A stretch of DNA of 64,000 nt from an uncultured Burkholderiaceae bacterium. Lineage in GTDB: Bacteria; Pseudomonadota; Gammaproteobacteria; Burkholderiales; Burkholderiaceae. The stretch lies in the NCBI GenBank assembly GCA_937871985.1, contig CALMPB010000367.1, positions 1 through 64,000 on the forward strand. Reading direction: 5' to 3'. A model generated the notes under the pieces. The model made no database searches and was not told where the DNA came from. It worked only from the letters and a program-made list of their open reading frames with translations. Every line of letters starts with the position of its first letter. The first letter of the stretch is position 1. The translations under genes and the position numbers were made by a program. Of the stretch, positions 54,179 to 63,986 are shown one piece after another.

Positions 54179-56257
54179 ATGTCGCGCACGATTTTCGTCA
54201 CTACCGCCCTGCCCTACGCCAACGGCTCCTTCCACATTGGCCACATCATGGAATACATCCAGGCCGATATCTGGGTTCGCGCCATGCGCATGGCGGGCCA
54301 TACCGTGCACTTCGTGGGTGCGGACGACGCCCATGGCGCGCCCATCATGCTCAAGGCGCAAAGCGAAGGCATCACACCCCAGGAACTCGTGGCCCGCTAC
54401 GCCAGCGAGCGCCCGCGCTACCTCAACGGTTTCCAGATCCAGTTCGACCACTGGCACTCCACCGACACGCCCGAAAACACCGAGCTGTCGCAGGACATCT
54501 ACAAGCGCCTGAAAGCGGCCGGCTTCATCTCCACCCGCAACATCGAGCAGTTCTACGATCCCGTCAAGGGCATGTTCCTGGCCGACCGCTACATCAAGGG
54601 CGAATGCCCCACCTGCCACGCCAAGGACCAGTACGGCGACTCCTGCGAAGTCTGCGGCTCGGTCTATTCGCCCACCGACCTCATCAATCCGTACTCGGCG
54701 CTCACCAAAGCCACGCCGGTGCTCAAGTCGTCGGAACACTTCTTCTTCAACCTGTCGGATCCGCGCTGCGTGGAGTTCCTGCAGTCCTGGACCACGGGCA
54801 GCAACAAGCTGGGCCACAAGCGCCTGCAAAGCGAAGTGCTGGGCAAGACCCGCGAATGGCTGGGTGCGGGTGAAGACGGCAGCCAGGCCAATCTGGCCGA
54901 CTGGGACATTTCACGCGATGCGCCCTATTTCGGCATCGAAATCCCCGACGCGCCGGGCAAGTACTTCTATGTCTGGCTGGACGCGCCGGTCGGCTACCTG
55001 GCGTCGTTCAAGGCCTATTGCGCCAAAACAGGCCTGGATTTCGACGCCCTGCTGGCGCCCGACAGCGACACCGAGCAATTCCACTTCATCGGCAAGGACA
55101 TTGTCTATTTCCACGCCCTGTTCTGGCCCGCCATGCTGAAGTTCTCGGGCCGCAAGACGCCCGACGGCCTGCACGTGCACGGCTTCATCACGGTAAGCGG
55201 CGAAAAAATGTCCAAAAGCCGCGGCACCGGCATCTCGCCGCTGCGCTACCTGGAAATCGGCATGGATCCCGAATGGCTGCGCTACTACATCGCCGCCAAG
55301 CTCAATTCCCACGTCGAAGACCTGGACTTCAACCCCGATGACTTCGTGGCCCGCGTCAACAGCGACCTGGTCGGCAAGTACATCAACATCGCCAGCCGGG
55401 CCGCCAACTTCATCGGCAAGCATTTCGACGGCCAGTTGGGCTACCTGGGCGATACGCAGGCGCTGCTGGACGAAACCCGCAACGTCACGGAAGCCGTGCG
55501 CGCCGACTTCGAAGCGCGCGAATACGGCCGCGCCATACGGCAGATCATGGCCCGCGCCGACGGCATCAACCAGGCCTTCGACGCCGCCCAGCCCTGGGTC
55601 ATGGCCAAGGGCATCGCCCAGGCCGATGCCGCCCAGAAGGCCGCGCTGCAAGACGTATGCTCCCGCGCCCTGGCGGGCTTCCGGGCTCTGACCGTCATGC
55701 TCAGCCCCGTGCTGCCCAAGCTGGCCGCCACCGTGGCGCAAAACCTGTTCGGCGAGGCCGCTCCCTACCGGTGGGCCGACGCCGGCGCGCTGCCCACGCG
55801 CATCGCCGCCTTCAAGCATCTGATGCAGCGGGTCGACCCCAAGATGCTCGACGCCCTGTTCGAAGCCCCCGCCGAATCCGCGCCCGCCCCGGAGCCCGGC
55901 GGCGAAGCCATCGCCGAAACCATCGACATCAAGGATTTCTCCAAGATCGACCTGCGCATCGCGCGCATCGTGGACTGCACCGAGGTCGACGGCTCCGACA
56001 AGCTGCTGCGCCTTTCCCTGGATGTCGGCGAAGGCCGCCTGCGCCAGGTTTTCTCGGGCATCAAGTCGGCCTACAAGCCTGGCGACCTGATCGGCAAGCT
56101 CACCGTGGTGGTGGCCAACCTGGCGCCGCGCAAGATGCGTTTCGGTATTTCCGAAGGCATGGTTCTAGCCGCCAGCCACCGCGACGAAAAAACCGACAGC
56201 GGCATCTACATACTGGAGCCCCGGCCCGGCGCGCAGCCAGGCATGCGCATCAACTGA
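54179..56257 (+). CDS. metG: Methionyl-tRNA synthetase
   Basis: A 692-residue synthetase charging initiator and elongator tRNA-Met. HIGH is at 19-22 ([10 protein letters not shown]) and KMSKS at 343-347. The knuckle with Cys143, Cys146, Cys156 and Cys159 binds zinc. A C-terminal tRNA-binding domain ([18 protein letters not shown] onwards) is present. The ATG at 54179 follows no strong ribosome-binding site. The gene overlaps the convergent channel gene by eight bases. Confidence 0.98.
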   Translation: MSRTIFVTTALPYANGSFHIGHIMEYIQADIWVRAMRMAGHTVHFVGADDAHGAPIMLKAQSEGITPQELVARYASERPRYLNGFQIQFDHWHSTDTPENTELSQDIYKRLKAAGFISTRNIEQFYDPVKGMFLADRYIKGECPTCHAKDQYGDSCEVCGSVYSPTDLINPYSALTKATPVLKSSEHFFFNLSDPRCVEFLQSWTTGSNKLGHKRLQSEVLGKTREWLGAGEDGSQANLADWDISRDAPYFGIEIPDAPGKYFYVWLDAPVGYLASFKAYCAKTGLDFDALLAPDSDTEQFHFIGKDIVYFHALFWPAMLKFSGRKTPDGLHVHGFITVSGEKMSKSRGTGISPLRYLEIGMDPEWLRYYIAAKLNSHVEDLDFNPDDFVARVNSDLVGKYINIASRAANFIGKHFDGQLGYLGDTQALLDETRNVTEAVRADFEAREYGRAIRQIMARADGINQAFDAAQPWVMAKGIAQADAAQKAALQDVCSRALAGFRALTVMLSPVLPKLAATVAQNLFGEAAPYRWADAGALPTRIAAFKHLMQRVDPKMLDALFEAPAESAPAPEPGGEAIAETIDIKDFSKIDLRIARIVDCTEVDGSDKLLRLSLDVGEGRLRQVFSGIKSAYKPGDLIGKLTVVVANLAPRKMRFGISEGMVLAASHRDEKTDSGIYILEPRPGAQPGMRIN

Positions 56258-57491
56258 CTACACGCGGCGGGACCGTATCGGCGAACAGCATCCGGGCAAT
56301 CAAGTCGCTGTCCAACGGTTCGCCGCTGAGTGTCCGCGCCAAAACCTCGCCGCCCAGCAATTGCAGGGACAACACCATATCGGGGCCGACCCGCTTGATC
56401 TTGTCCAGGTGGGTGCTGGTATTGGCCAGCGCCACCGTCCGGGTGTCGGGGCCGCCCACTTCCTTGGCCGCCAGCACGATGAACGCATTCTCGGCGTCAT
56501 CGTCGCGCAAGGCCAGAATATACTGGGCCTTGCCCGCCCCCGCTTCGGCCAGCACCGACTCCTCGGAGGGATCGGCCATGATCAGGTCCGCCCCTTCGGG
56601 GTACATGTGGGCGACGTTCTGCGGCACGATCACCGTGACCTCGAAGCCCCGCTCGCGCATGGCGCTGTAAACACTCTGAGCCAGGGGCGTAGCCCCGGCA
56701 ATGATGATATGGTTCTTTCTCATGACGTGTGTCAGCCGCCCCTTGACGAGGCGCTTCAGGTTGCCGCCGATGATCGGCCCGATGATCGCGCTTACCGACG
56801 TGGCAAACACGGTGATGCCCATGATGATGATGGAAACCGTGAACAGCTTGCTGGGCGCCGTCTGCGGCGTGATGTCGCCATACCCTACTGTGGACATCGA
56901 CACCACCGCGAAGTAAAGCGCCGAGACGATGTCGTGGATGGCGGGATGGAATTCGTCGCCCAGGTACAAGGCGCCGAAGACCGAATAGATCAACAGCGAC
57001 AAGATGCTCAGGACGGCGAACAAACTGCCGGCGGCCAGGCTGGAACGGTCGAACCGCCGCCAGTAGGCGACCAGCATCAGCGCCAGCACCAGTGTGTAGA
57101 CGGCCAAGCCGGCGCGGCCATGCTCGCTCCAGAGCGCGATGGTGCCGGTAGCGATCAGAAGCAGCAGGGAAAACGCCCAGGCGATGCGGGCGCGCAGGAG
57201 CAGGCCGATAGCCATGACCTGCAAGCTGCCTCCCAGAACCAGGCGCGGCAGGCTGACCAGCCCCGCAGAGTCCAGGAGGGCGCGCAGGTTCTCGACCGAA
57301 AGCCATGACAGCCAATCGTGCTGCTGAGCCGCGCGCACGGCTGAAACCCCGGGCTGCAGAAAGAGGAAGCCGTCGATCGCCACCAGCACGGCCACGAACC
57401 AGTGCGGCTGAAAGGCCGCACACAGCCGCCGAATTTGATTGCGCAGCGTAACTGCTGTCAAGAAAACCTCGTGCAATGATGATCGCGCCAT
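56250..57491 (-). CDS. Kch-like potassium channel with NAD-binding RCK domain
   Basis: A 413-residue inner-membrane channel close in length to E. coli Kch. Several hydrophobic helices in residues 30-180 precede the pore loop [11 protein letters not shown] with the selectivity filter TVGYGD at 201-206. A cytoplasmic RCK/TrkA-N domain starts [17 protein letters not shown]. It probably conducts K+ and is gated by ligands. ATG 57491 is chosen; the TTG at 57542 opens a longer reading without support. It is convergent with metG, overlapping by eight bases. Confidence 0.88.
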   Translation of the reverse strand: MARSSLHEVFLTAVTLRNQIRRLCAAFQPHWFVAVLVAIDGFLFLQPGVSAVRAAQQHDWLSWLSVENLRALLDSAGLVSLPRLVLGGSLQVMAIGLLLRARIAWAFSLLLLIATGTIALWSEHGRAGLAVYTLVLALMLVAYWRRFDRSSLAAGSLFAVLSILSLLIYSVFGALYLGDEFHPAIHDIVSALYFAVVSMSTVGYGDITPQTAPSKLFTVSIIIMGITVFATSVSAIIGPIIGGNLKRLVKGRLTHVMRKNHIIIAGATPLAQSVYSAMRERGFEVTVIVPQNVAHMYPEGADLIMADPSEESVLAEAGAGKAQYILALRDDDAENAFIVLAAKEVGGPDTRTVALANTSTHLDKIKRVGPDMVLSLQLLGGEVLARTLSGEPLDSDLIARMLFADTVPPRVVS

Positions 57492-57620
57492 GGCGGCGGC
57501 TCGACCGCGCCCGCGAACCTGATAAAAAACGGCATGCGCCAACGGTCACAAGTTTAGCCCACGGGGCGCCGGCCGCGTCAAATAAAGTAAAATCCAGGAT
57601 CAAGCCTCCCCTCCGCCGCC

Positions 57621-58544
57621 ATGACGCCAGGATCCCAGCCCAGCCTTCCTGAAGACCATCCCTCCAACGATGAGGCGCGCCAAGCCGCCGGCCGGCGCAG
57701 CACACTCACCAGCGTGGCCGTGAACATCTGCCTTTGCATCCTGCAGGCCGCAATCGGGCTGCTGGCGCATTCTCAGGCGCTGATCGCCGACGCCATGCAT
57801 TCGCTGTCCGATCTGCTGTCGGATTTCACCGTGCTCATCGCCAACAAGCACAGCCACAAAGCGCCCGACGCCGACCATCACTACGGCCACCTGCGCTTCG
57901 AAAACGCCGCTTCGCTGATTCTGGGCGTGCTGCTCGTGTCGGTGGGCGTGGGCATGCTTTGGGCCGCGCTAAGCCGGCTGCAAAGCCCGCAATCAATTCC
58001 CACCGTGCATTCGGCCGCCCTGGTCGTCGCCGTAGCGGCGCTGGTCGTCAAGGAATCCCTGTTCCGCTACCTGCGGCGCGTGGGCGAACGCGCGCGCTCT
58101 TCCATGCTCATCGCCAACGCGTGGCACGCGCGCTCGGACGCCGCGTCCTCGCTGGTGGTGGCGATAGGCATTATCGCCAACCTGGCCGGCTTTCCGCTGG
58201 CCGACCCCCTCGCGGCCATCATCGTGGGCGCCATGGTCGCACGCACGGGCGCGAAATTCTTCCTGGCTTCGTTCAACATCCTCATGGACGGGGCCGTCGA
58301 CAAGCAAACCGAGAACCGCATCCGCGGCCACCTGCTGTCCACGCCGGGCGTGCAAGGCATACACGACCTGAAAACCCGCAAAATGGGCGACATGATCTGG
58401 GTGGAGGTCGATCTGGAAATGAACGCCGCCCTGACCATCGCCCAGGGCCACGCCATAGCCGTCGAGGCCCGCCGGCGCGTCATGGACAACGAGCCTGTGC
58501 TGGACGTGATGACCCATTTCGACCCGGTCGAAGCGGCAGCATAA
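57621..58544 (+). CDS. Cation diffusion facilitator family transporter
   Basis: A 307-residue CDF antiporter exporting divalent metal (Zn, Fe, Mn or Co) in exchange for protons. Six hydrophobic helices are visible. The transport site signatures DAMHSLSD and NAWHARSD (the H-x3-D pattern) are intact, and a cytoplasmic C-terminal domain follows from about residue 215 (TENRIRGHLLSTPGVQGIHDLKTRK). It starts at ATG 57621, divergent from the channel gene. Metal selectivity cannot be read. Confidence 0.92.
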   Translation: MTPGSQPSLPEDHPSNDEARQAAGRRSTLTSVAVNICLCILQAAIGLLAHSQALIADAMHSLSDLLSDFTVLIANKHSHKAPDADHHYGHLRFENAASLILGVLLVSVGVGMLWAALSRLQSPQSIPTVHSAALVVAVAALVVKESLFRYLRRVGERARSSMLIANAWHARSDAASSLVVAIGIIANLAGFPLADPLAAIIVGAMVARTGAKFFLASFNILMDGAVDKQTENRIRGHLLSTPGVQGIHDLKTRKMGDMIWVEVDLEMNAALTIAQGHAIAVEARRRVMDNEPVLDVMTHFDPVEAAA

Positions 58545-58580
58545 AGCCCATCCGGGGCGCGCAACCCGCCGTTTCAAAAG

Positions 58581-58608
58581 AATCAAGCCGCTCTCAGGCG
58601 GCTTGATT
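58581..58608 (-). terminator. Terminator hairpin between the CDF gene and hpaC
   Basis: The 11-base perfect stem AATCAAGCCGC/GCGGCTTGATT with loop TCTCAG lies 25 bases after the hpaC stop and 37 after the CDF stop. The minus-strand tail is CTTTT, so it suits hpaBC best, but it may act both ways. Confidence 0.7.
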
Positions 58609-58632
58609 CTTACACGGCCGATCAACGGCACA

Positions 58633-59157
58633 CTAGTCGTGATGCTCCACCGCCTTGTGCTCGGGCACCCGGTGGAACTGGCGGCTGAAATACACCAGGC
58701 CGTCGCCGCCGTTGGCGAGCAGGCTGATGGCGTCGAGCTCGACGATCATGACCGTATGGCTGCCCAGCTCGTCGGCGCGCACGATGCGCCCCTGCAGATT
58801 GGCCAGGGCCTCCTGCAGGACCGGCAGGCTGTATTCGGATTCGACCCAGCCCGGCCGCGCAAACCTTTCTTCCATGGAAATGCCCGTCATGCCGGCGAAG
58901 TCGCGGGCCAGGTCTTCCTGCTCGGCCGACAGCACGTTGACGCACACCATGCCGTTGGCTTTGAAGACGGCATTCATGGCGCTGGAACGGTTGATGCAGA
59001 CCAGCAGCGTGGGCGGGGTGTCGGTCACCGAGCACACGGCCGTGGCCGTGACGCCGCAGCGGCCGCCCTTGCCGTTGCTGCTGATGATGCTGACGGCAGA
59101 GCCCAGACGCGCCATGGCATGGCGGAAGTCGGTGCGCTTGCTATCGGTATTGGTCAT
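58633..59157 (-). CDS. hpaC: 4-hydroxyphenylacetate 3-monooxygenase reductase component
   Basis: A 174-residue flavin reductase supplying FADH2 to HpaB. The family features FRHAMARLGSAVSIISS, GVTATAVCSVTDTPPTLLVCIN and NVLSAEQEDLARDFAG match HpaC. ATG 59157 follows GGAGG; the upstream in-frame extension is not supported. It is 25 bases after hpaB, the standard hpaBC pair, and is followed by a hairpin terminator. Confidence 0.9.
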   Translation of the reverse strand: MTNTDSKRTDFRHAMARLGSAVSIISSNGKGGRCGVTATAVCSVTDTPPTLLVCINRSSAMNAVFKANGMVCVNVLSAEQEDLARDFAGMTGISMEERFARPGWVESEYSLPVLQEALANLQGRIVRADELGSHTVMIVELDAISLLANGGDGLVYFSRQFHRVPEHKAVEHHD

Positions 59158-59182
59158 GGAGGCCTCCGGACGAAACCAGGCA

Positions 59183-60772
59183 CTATCGCTGGCGCAACTG
59201 ATCCAGAACGTTGATGTCGTCGTTATTATGCAGATGCGGGACAAGCCAGCCGTTTTGATCGTAATCAGACAGGCATTGATCCACCAGCTCGGTCATTTTC
59301 TCCAGTGTACCGGAACCCTGGGCGTGCCGCAGGCACTGCATGCGCACCTCGTCCTGGTTGCCCGCGTAGTTGATTTCGTACAGCTCGTGGCGGCCGCCGA
59401 ACTCGGTGCCGATGGCGTCCCACAGCAGCTTCAGGATCTTGATGCGCTCGACGTGGTCGATGCCGTTCGAGCCCCGCACATAGCGCGACAGATAGTCGTT
59501 GAGCGCGGGGTTGTTGAGGTCGCGCACGCCGGAGGGCAAATAGATGAGCCCGCTGGCGACGATTTCCTCGATGGTCTTCTTGATGGCCGGATAGACCTGC
59601 GAGGCCAGCACCCGATAGGCCTGCTGGGCCTCCTGGCCGGGCGCCCAGCTGTCGTGATGCCAGGCGTAGCCGTTGCCCACCATGGCCTCGGTCAGCGACC
59701 AGAACATATTGCGCCAGGCCAGCACTTCGCCCACCGCCGACTGCACGCCGCGAAAATCCAGGGTGCCGGTACATTTCAGGGCTTTGACGAGCAGCCCGGA
59801 GATGAAATCCAGCTTGACGGCGAACCGGGTGCAGGCCTGCAGGGGGAACAGCCGCCCGAAACCGCCTTGCGGGAACCAGCTGCGGCAGCGTTCGAGATCG
59901 CGGTAGATCAGCACGTCCTCCCAGGGGATGAAGGCATTGTCGAAGATCAGGATGGCGTCGTTTTCATCGAAGCGGCTGGACAAGGGGTAGTCGAACGGCG
60001 CGCCCATGGCGCCGGCGGCCAGCTCGTACGAAGGGCGGCACACCAGCTTGACCCCCGGGGTATTCATGCCGGCGATGAACATCAGCGCCATGTCGGTGTT
60101 GTCGCCCAGCAGGCCGGCCGAACCCTGGCCGATGAAGTTGTAGTGGGTAAGCGCCGAACCCGTGGCCACCACCTTGGCCCCGCTGACGTAGATGCCCGCT
60201 TCGGTTTCACGATCGACCGAAATGAACACGTCGCTGACCTCTTCGACGGGCCGGTTGCGGTCGATGGGGGGGTTCACGATGGCGTGGTTCAGGTACAGGC
60301 AGGCTTCCTGGATGCGGCGATACCAGGTGCGCGCATTGCCCTCGAACTTGCCGTAGTACTCGGGCACGATGCCCAGCGCGCTGCCGAACGCCGCCTTGTA
60401 GTCGGGCGTGCGCCCCATCCAGCCGTAGGTCAGCCTGGACCAGGCGGCAATGGCGTCGCGCTGTTCGCGCAGCTCTTGCGGATTGCGCGCGTAACGGAAG
60501 AACTTGTGGGTGTAGCCGCCATTGCCCGTATCGGTTTCCCAGCACAGTTCGTCTTTGTGCGCGGGGTCGTGCAGGGCGTCGTACAGGCGCGCCATGGAAG
60601 CCGCGGCGTTCCGGAACGCCGGATGCGTGGTGATGTCGTGGACGCGGTCGCCGTATATGTAGATTTCACGGCCGTCGCGCAAGGACTCGAGGTATTCGGC
60701 GCCGGTGAACGGACGGTTTTTTTCGGCGCGGACGTCTTCCGGGTAAGTGCGAGGCAAATCGGCTGGGTTCAT
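59183..60772 (-). CDS. hpaB: 4-hydroxyphenylacetate 3-monooxygenase oxygenase component
   Basis: A 529-residue FADH2-dependent hydroxylase converting 4-hydroxyphenylacetate to 3,4-dihydroxyphenylacetate. Characteristic stretches are GREIYIYGDRVHDITTHPAFRN, TPDYKAAFGSALGI and FDNAFIPWEDVLIYRD, all typical of the HpaB family. ATG 60772 follows AGGAG. Its upstream region holds an inverted repeat near the end of hpaA that could be the activator site. Confidence 0.95.
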   Translation of the reverse strand: MNPADLPRTYPEDVRAEKNRPFTGAEYLESLRDGREIYIYGDRVHDITTHPAFRNAAASMARLYDALHDPAHKDELCWETDTGNGGYTHKFFRYARNPQELREQRDAIAAWSRLTYGWMGRTPDYKAAFGSALGIVPEYYGKFEGNARTWYRRIQEACLYLNHAIVNPPIDRNRPVEEVSDVFISVDRETEAGIYVSGAKVVATGSALTHYNFIGQGSAGLLGDNTDMALMFIAGMNTPGVKLVCRPSYELAAGAMGAPFDYPLSSRFDENDAILIFDNAFIPWEDVLIYRDLERCRSWFPQGGFGRLFPLQACTRFAVKLDFISGLLVKALKCTGTLDFRGVQSAVGEVLAWRNMFWSLTEAMVGNGYAWHHDSWAPGQEAQQAYRVLASQVYPAIKKTIEEIVASGLIYLPSGVRDLNNPALNDYLSRYVRGSNGIDHVERIKILKLLWDAIGTEFGGRHELYEINYAGNQDEVRMQCLRHAQGSGTLEKMTELVDQCLSDYDQNGWLVPHLHNNDDINVLDQLRQR

Positions 60773-60838
60773 GCCTGTCTCCTGATCATGTCATGTTTTT
60801 GGGTTATGCCAACATGATGCCGCGTTATCGCGATCCGA

Positions 60839-60865
60839 CCAATGCACGTATGCAGGAATCATTGG
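60839..60865. promoter_or_regulatory. Inverted repeat, possible operator upstream of hpaB
   Basis: CCAATG (60839-60844) and CATTGG (60860-60865) form an inverted repeat with a 15-base spacer in the 99-base gap between hpaA and hpaB. HpaA, an AraC-type regulator encoded next door, is the likely binder by analogy with E. coli, not shown. Confidence 0.4.
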
Positions 60866-60871
60866 TACTTT

Positions 60872-61783
60872 TCATGGACTGCGCACCTGGGCCTGTTCAC
60901 GCCACTCGCTGGGGGCCGCGTGCGCATGCCGGCGAAAGAAGCGGCTGAAATACGAAACATCCACAAAGCCCAGGCTGTAGGCGATTTCGCTGACCGGCGC
61001 CGATGAAAAAAGCAGCAGGCGCCTGGCCTCCTGCAGGACACGGTCGTGCACCAGCCGCAGGGACGGAATATCGGCCACCCGCCGGCAGATGTCGTTGAGG
61101 CGGGTTTCGGTGACCCGCAACCGTTCCGCGTATTGCCTCAGCGGCCAGTGCTCGCGGTAATGGTCTTCGATAAGCTGATTGAACTCCTGGAACACGCGCA
61201 CGTCCACCTGCCGCAGCGCCCTGTTCGGCGATTGCGAGAATGAATCGGCAAGGCGGGCCATGGTGATGAAGGCCAGGCGCGTCAAGGCCATGAGACCCAG
61301 ATTGCGCCCGATCTCCTCCCCGGCGCACTCCGTGCGCAAAAGCCGGCAATAGTCGAACAGCCTGTGCGCTTCGCCTTCGTTGTCGCTGCCGCCGGCGGCC
61401 TTCAGCTCGATGCAGGAAGGCTGGTTCAGGCGCCGGCTCAACACGCCCGCAGGGTCTTCGTTGAACAGGCTCCACAGCACGTTCTGCCGCACCGAAAGCA
61501 CCAGCCCCTGTGCATCGTCGCTGAGCACGAAGGCATGGGTGACCGAGGGCGGGGTCAGAAAGAACAGGGGCGCCCTGGCATGGTAATAGGATTCGTCCAG
61601 CTTCAGGCGCACCTCGCCCTGCCACAGCAAATGCACCTGATACACCCGGGCATGGCGATGCGCCACCATATTGCGCCCGAAAAAATCCGCCAGCCGGCCC
61701 AGGCCTTCGCAATGCACGTCGGCGTCTTCGTAGCGAAGGTCGTAGCTGCGGCCCAGGTCGAGATTCGGGATGGCGGCGGTCAT
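60872..61783 (-). CDS. hpaA: AraC-family activator of 4-hydroxyphenylacetate catabolism
   Basis: A 303-residue AraC-type regulator. An N-terminal cupin-like sensing domain (VYQVHLLWQGEVRLKLDESYYHARAPLFFLTPP) precedes a C-terminal double helix-turn-helix (LRQYAERLRVTETRLNDICRRVADI, then PVSEIAYSLGFVDVSYFSRFFRRHAHAAPSEWR). HpaA in E. coli activates hpaBC when bound to 4-hydroxyphenylacetate. It begins five bases after hpaR, so the two regulators are co-transcribed. Confidence 0.88.
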   Translation of the reverse strand: MTAAIPNLDLGRSYDLRYEDADVHCEGLGRLADFFGRNMVAHRHARVYQVHLLWQGEVRLKLDESYYHARAPLFFLTPPSVTHAFVLSDDAQGLVLSVRQNVLWSLFNEDPAGVLSRRLNQPSCIELKAAGGSDNEGEAHRLFDYCRLLRTECAGEEIGRNLGLMALTRLAFITMARLADSFSQSPNRALRQVDVRVFQEFNQLIEDHYREHWPLRQYAERLRVTETRLNDICRRVADIPSLRLVHDRVLQEARRLLLFSSAPVSEIAYSLGFVDVSYFSRFFRRHAHAAPSEWREQAQVRSP

Positions 61784-61788
61784 CGGGA

Positions 61789-62346
61789 TCAGGTATTGGT
61801 CAAAGCGTTTCCTCTGCCGCGCCGGGTTGCCACGAGCGCGGCGGAGCGTTTACGGGCGGTGGATCTGGCGGCCGCCCGCTTGCCGGATTCGGGCAGTTCC
61901 ACCAGCTCGACCGGCGCCTGCTGACGGGCCAGGAACAAGTCCAGCGCCTCGTACAGGTCGCGGACGACGTCCTCTCCCATGCCCTGTTCCAGGTTAGCGT
62001 ACTGCTGCTCGATAAGCGGCGCAATACTCCGGATCAGGCTGCGGCTGCGCGCGGTCAGCGCCACCAGGATGCGGCGCTGGTCGGTGTCGACCCGATTGCG
62101 GTCGACCAGCTCCATTTCTTCCATGCGGGCCATCACGCCGGCCAGGCTGGGGCTGAGAATATGGCAGGTTGCGCAGATCTGCCACTGCTCCATGGGCGCG
62201 CCGTTGTCGCTGATGGCGCGGATGACGCGCCACTGCTGCTCGGTAAGCCCATAATGGTTCAGGATGCGGCGGAAATTGCCCATGACGCATTCGCGCGCCT
62301 GCAACAGCAGCAAAGCCAGATTACGGTGTTTCAGCGAGTCGTCCAT
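61789..62346 (-). CDS. hpaR: MarR-family repressor of the homoprotocatechuate pathway
   Basis: A 185-residue winged-helix repressor of the HpaR branch: SLKHRNLALLLLQARECVMGNFRRILNHYGLTEQQWRVIRAI and the wing TDQRRILVALT. HpaR represses the hpaG operon until inducer appears. A start at ATG 62346 fits the family beginning; ATG 62355 is an alternative. A basic C-terminal tail (SGKRAAARSTARKR) is unusual for HpaR. It is divergent from hpaG1 across overlapping promoters. Confidence 0.9.
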   Translation of the reverse strand: MDDSLKHRNLALLLLQARECVMGNFRRILNHYGLTEQQWRVIRAISDNGAPMEQWQICATCHILSPSLAGVMARMEEMELVDRNRVDTDQRRILVALTARSRSLIRSIAPLIEQQYANLEQGMGEDVVRDLYEALDLFLARQQAPVELVELPESGKRAAARSTARKRSAALVATRRGRGNALTNT

Positions 62347-62416
62347 GATTTTCATCCCGCGCCGGGTTCGGCGTATTGCCCTGGGCCGGCAAGCACGCAA
62401 TTTCATGCCCGCGCCC

Positions 62417-62459
62417 ATTGACATCTAATATGTTAGCAATTAAATTATAGAATATGTTA
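62417..62459. promoter_or_regulatory. Overlapping divergent promoters and probable HpaR operators
   Basis: On the plus strand a perfect -35 TTGACA (62417-62422) is followed, 17 bases on, by TAAATT. On the minus strand a perfect -10 TATAAT lies at 62443-62448. A palindrome CTAATATGTTAG (62424-62435) sits in the plus-strand spacer, and its AATATGTTAG is repeated at 62450-62459, 24 bases away. A MarR-type dimer bound here would block both promoters; the binder is inferred to be HpaR. Confidence 0.65.
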
Positions 62460-62544
62460 GTTAATTTTTTCGAAGTCGTTTCAATCCTTCCCGCTGCAGC
62501 TCTTGAAACGCTTCGACCACAACGATGGAGGCCACCGGCTGAAC

Positions 62545-63222
62545 ATGCGCGCACATAATTTTCCAACGTCTGTACGGGGCACGATATACGGCGTCGTCCT
62601 GAACGACCGCGGCTCCGTCGAGGCCATGGGTTCCGCCCTGGGGGAAGCTCCCTACAAAGCCCCCCCAAAAGCTCCCGTCATGTACATCAAGCCCGGCAAC
62701 ACGCTAAGCGCCAGCGGCGCGGCGGTTGCCTTGCCCAAAGGCGCCGTCCAGGTTGAAATCGGCGCCACGGTCGGGCTGGTCATCGGCGCCCCGGCTTCCC
62801 GCCTCAATACCCAAAACGCCCTCGCCGCCGTGCAGGGTTGCGTCGTCGTGGCCGATCTCAGCCTGCCGCACACCAGCTACTACCGCCCCGCCATCCGCGA
62901 AAAATGCTTCGACGGCTCTTGTGTCTTCGCCGACGCCGTAACGCCGCTGGCCAGCATCCCGAACCTGGCCGGCCTGCGGGTGGAAACCTTCGTCAACGGC
63001 AAACAGGCCGGGCAATGGTCGCTGGACGAACTGGTGCGCAGCGCGCCCGAACTGCTGCAAGACGTCACCGAATTCATGACGCTTTCCCCCGGCGACGTGC
63101 TGCTGCTCGGCGTCAAGTGGCAGGCTCCCGCCGCCGCGCCCGGCGACCAGGTTGCCGTTGCCGTCCCCGGCGTGGGCAGGCTTGAATTTTCCATCGAATC
63201 CGCAACAGGGAGCGCCGCATGA
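62545..63222 (+). CDS. hpaG1: HpaG N-terminal-type subunit (FAH family)
   Basis: A 225-residue fumarylacetoacetate hydrolase-fold protein corresponding to the N-terminal half of E. coli C HpaG, the bifunctional 5-oxo-tricarboxylate decarboxylase/HHDD isomerase of homoprotocatechuate breakdown. Segments such as MYIKPGNTLSASG, VEIGATVGLVIG and TLSPGDVLLLGVKW match. ATG 62545 is chosen; a TTG at 62503 gives a longer reading. Here the two halves are separate genes overlapping by ATGA. Confidence 0.88.
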   Translation: MRAHNFPTSVRGTIYGVVLNDRGSVEAMGSALGEAPYKAPPKAPVMYIKPGNTLSASGAAVALPKGAVQVEIGATVGLVIGAPASRLNTQNALAAVQGCVVVADLSLPHTSYYRPAIREKCFDGSCVFADAVTPLASIPNLAGLRVETFVNGKQAGQWSLDELVRSAPELLQDVTEFMTLSPGDVLLLGVKWQAPAAAPGDQVAVAVPGVGRLEFSIESATGSAA

Positions 63223-63986
63223 AACGAGGCCGCATATTCCTTAACGGCGCCGTGCACGAAGTCCAGCCGGCGCAAGACGGCCACATCCGCCTGGCCAACG
63301 GCCAGACCCTGGCCGAAGACCAGGCGCACTGGCTGCCGCCCGTGCAGCCCGGCACGATCTTCGCCCTGGGCCTGAACTACGCCGACCACGCGCGCGAGCT
63401 GGCCTTCAAGGCGCCCGAAACGCCGCTGGTCTTCCTGAAGGGCCCCAATGCGCTGGTCGGCCACAACGCCCGCACGCCCCGCCCCGCCGGCGCCGACTAC
63501 ATGCACTATGAATGCGAACTGGCCGTGGTCATCGGCAAGCACGCCAAAAACGTCAAGCAGGCCGACGCCTACGAGTACGTGGCCGGCTACACCGTGGCCA
63601 ACGACTATGCCATCCGCGACTACCTGGAAAACTACTATCGCCCCAATCTGCGCGTGAAGAACCGCGATGCCTGCACGCCCATCGGCCCCTGGCTGGTCGA
63701 CGCCGCCGACATTCCCGATCCCATGGACCTGCGCCTTTGCACGTCGGTGAACGGTAAAATAACGCAAGAGGGCACAACGCGCGACATGGTGTTCAGCATT
63801 CCCTGGCTTATCGAATACCTGTCCGCCATCATGACCCTGTCTCCCGGAGACCTCATTCTTACCGGCACGCCCGAAGGGCTCACCAATGTCGTGGCAGGAG
63901 ATGTTGTCGTTACCGAAATCGAAAACGTGGGCCGTCTGGTCAACCACCTGGCCGACGACCAGAATTATCTGAACCCCGCACTCTGA
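63219..63986 (+). CDS. hpaG2: HpaG C-terminal-type subunit (FAH family)
   Basis: A 255-residue fumarylacetoacetate hydrolase-fold enzyme, the C-terminal half of HpaG. The metal-binding acidic residues lie in YMHYECELAVVIGKHAKNV and GYTVANDYAIRDYLE, and the C-terminal MTLSPGDLILTGTPEGLTNV is conserved. Its ATG overlaps the hpaG1 stop (ATGA). The TGA at 63984-63986 completes it before the window edge; hpaE, hpaD and hpaF homologues are expected next but are not visible. Confidence 0.92.
   Translation: MKRGRIFLNGAVHEVQPAQDGHIRLANGQTLAEDQAHWLPPVQPGTIFALGLNYADHARELAFKAPETPLVFLKGPNALVGHNARTPRPAGADYMHYECELAVVIGKHAKNVKQADAYEYVAGYTVANDYAIRDYLENYYRPNLRVKNRDACTPIGPWLVDAADIPDPMDLRLCTSVNGKITQEGTTRDMVFSIPWLIEYLSAIMTLSPGDLILTGTPEGLTNVVAGDVVVTEIENVGRLVNHLADDQNYLNPAL

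Noticed and set aside
58655..60817. Plus-strand frame of 720 codons
   Set aside because: Antisense to hpaC/hpaB.
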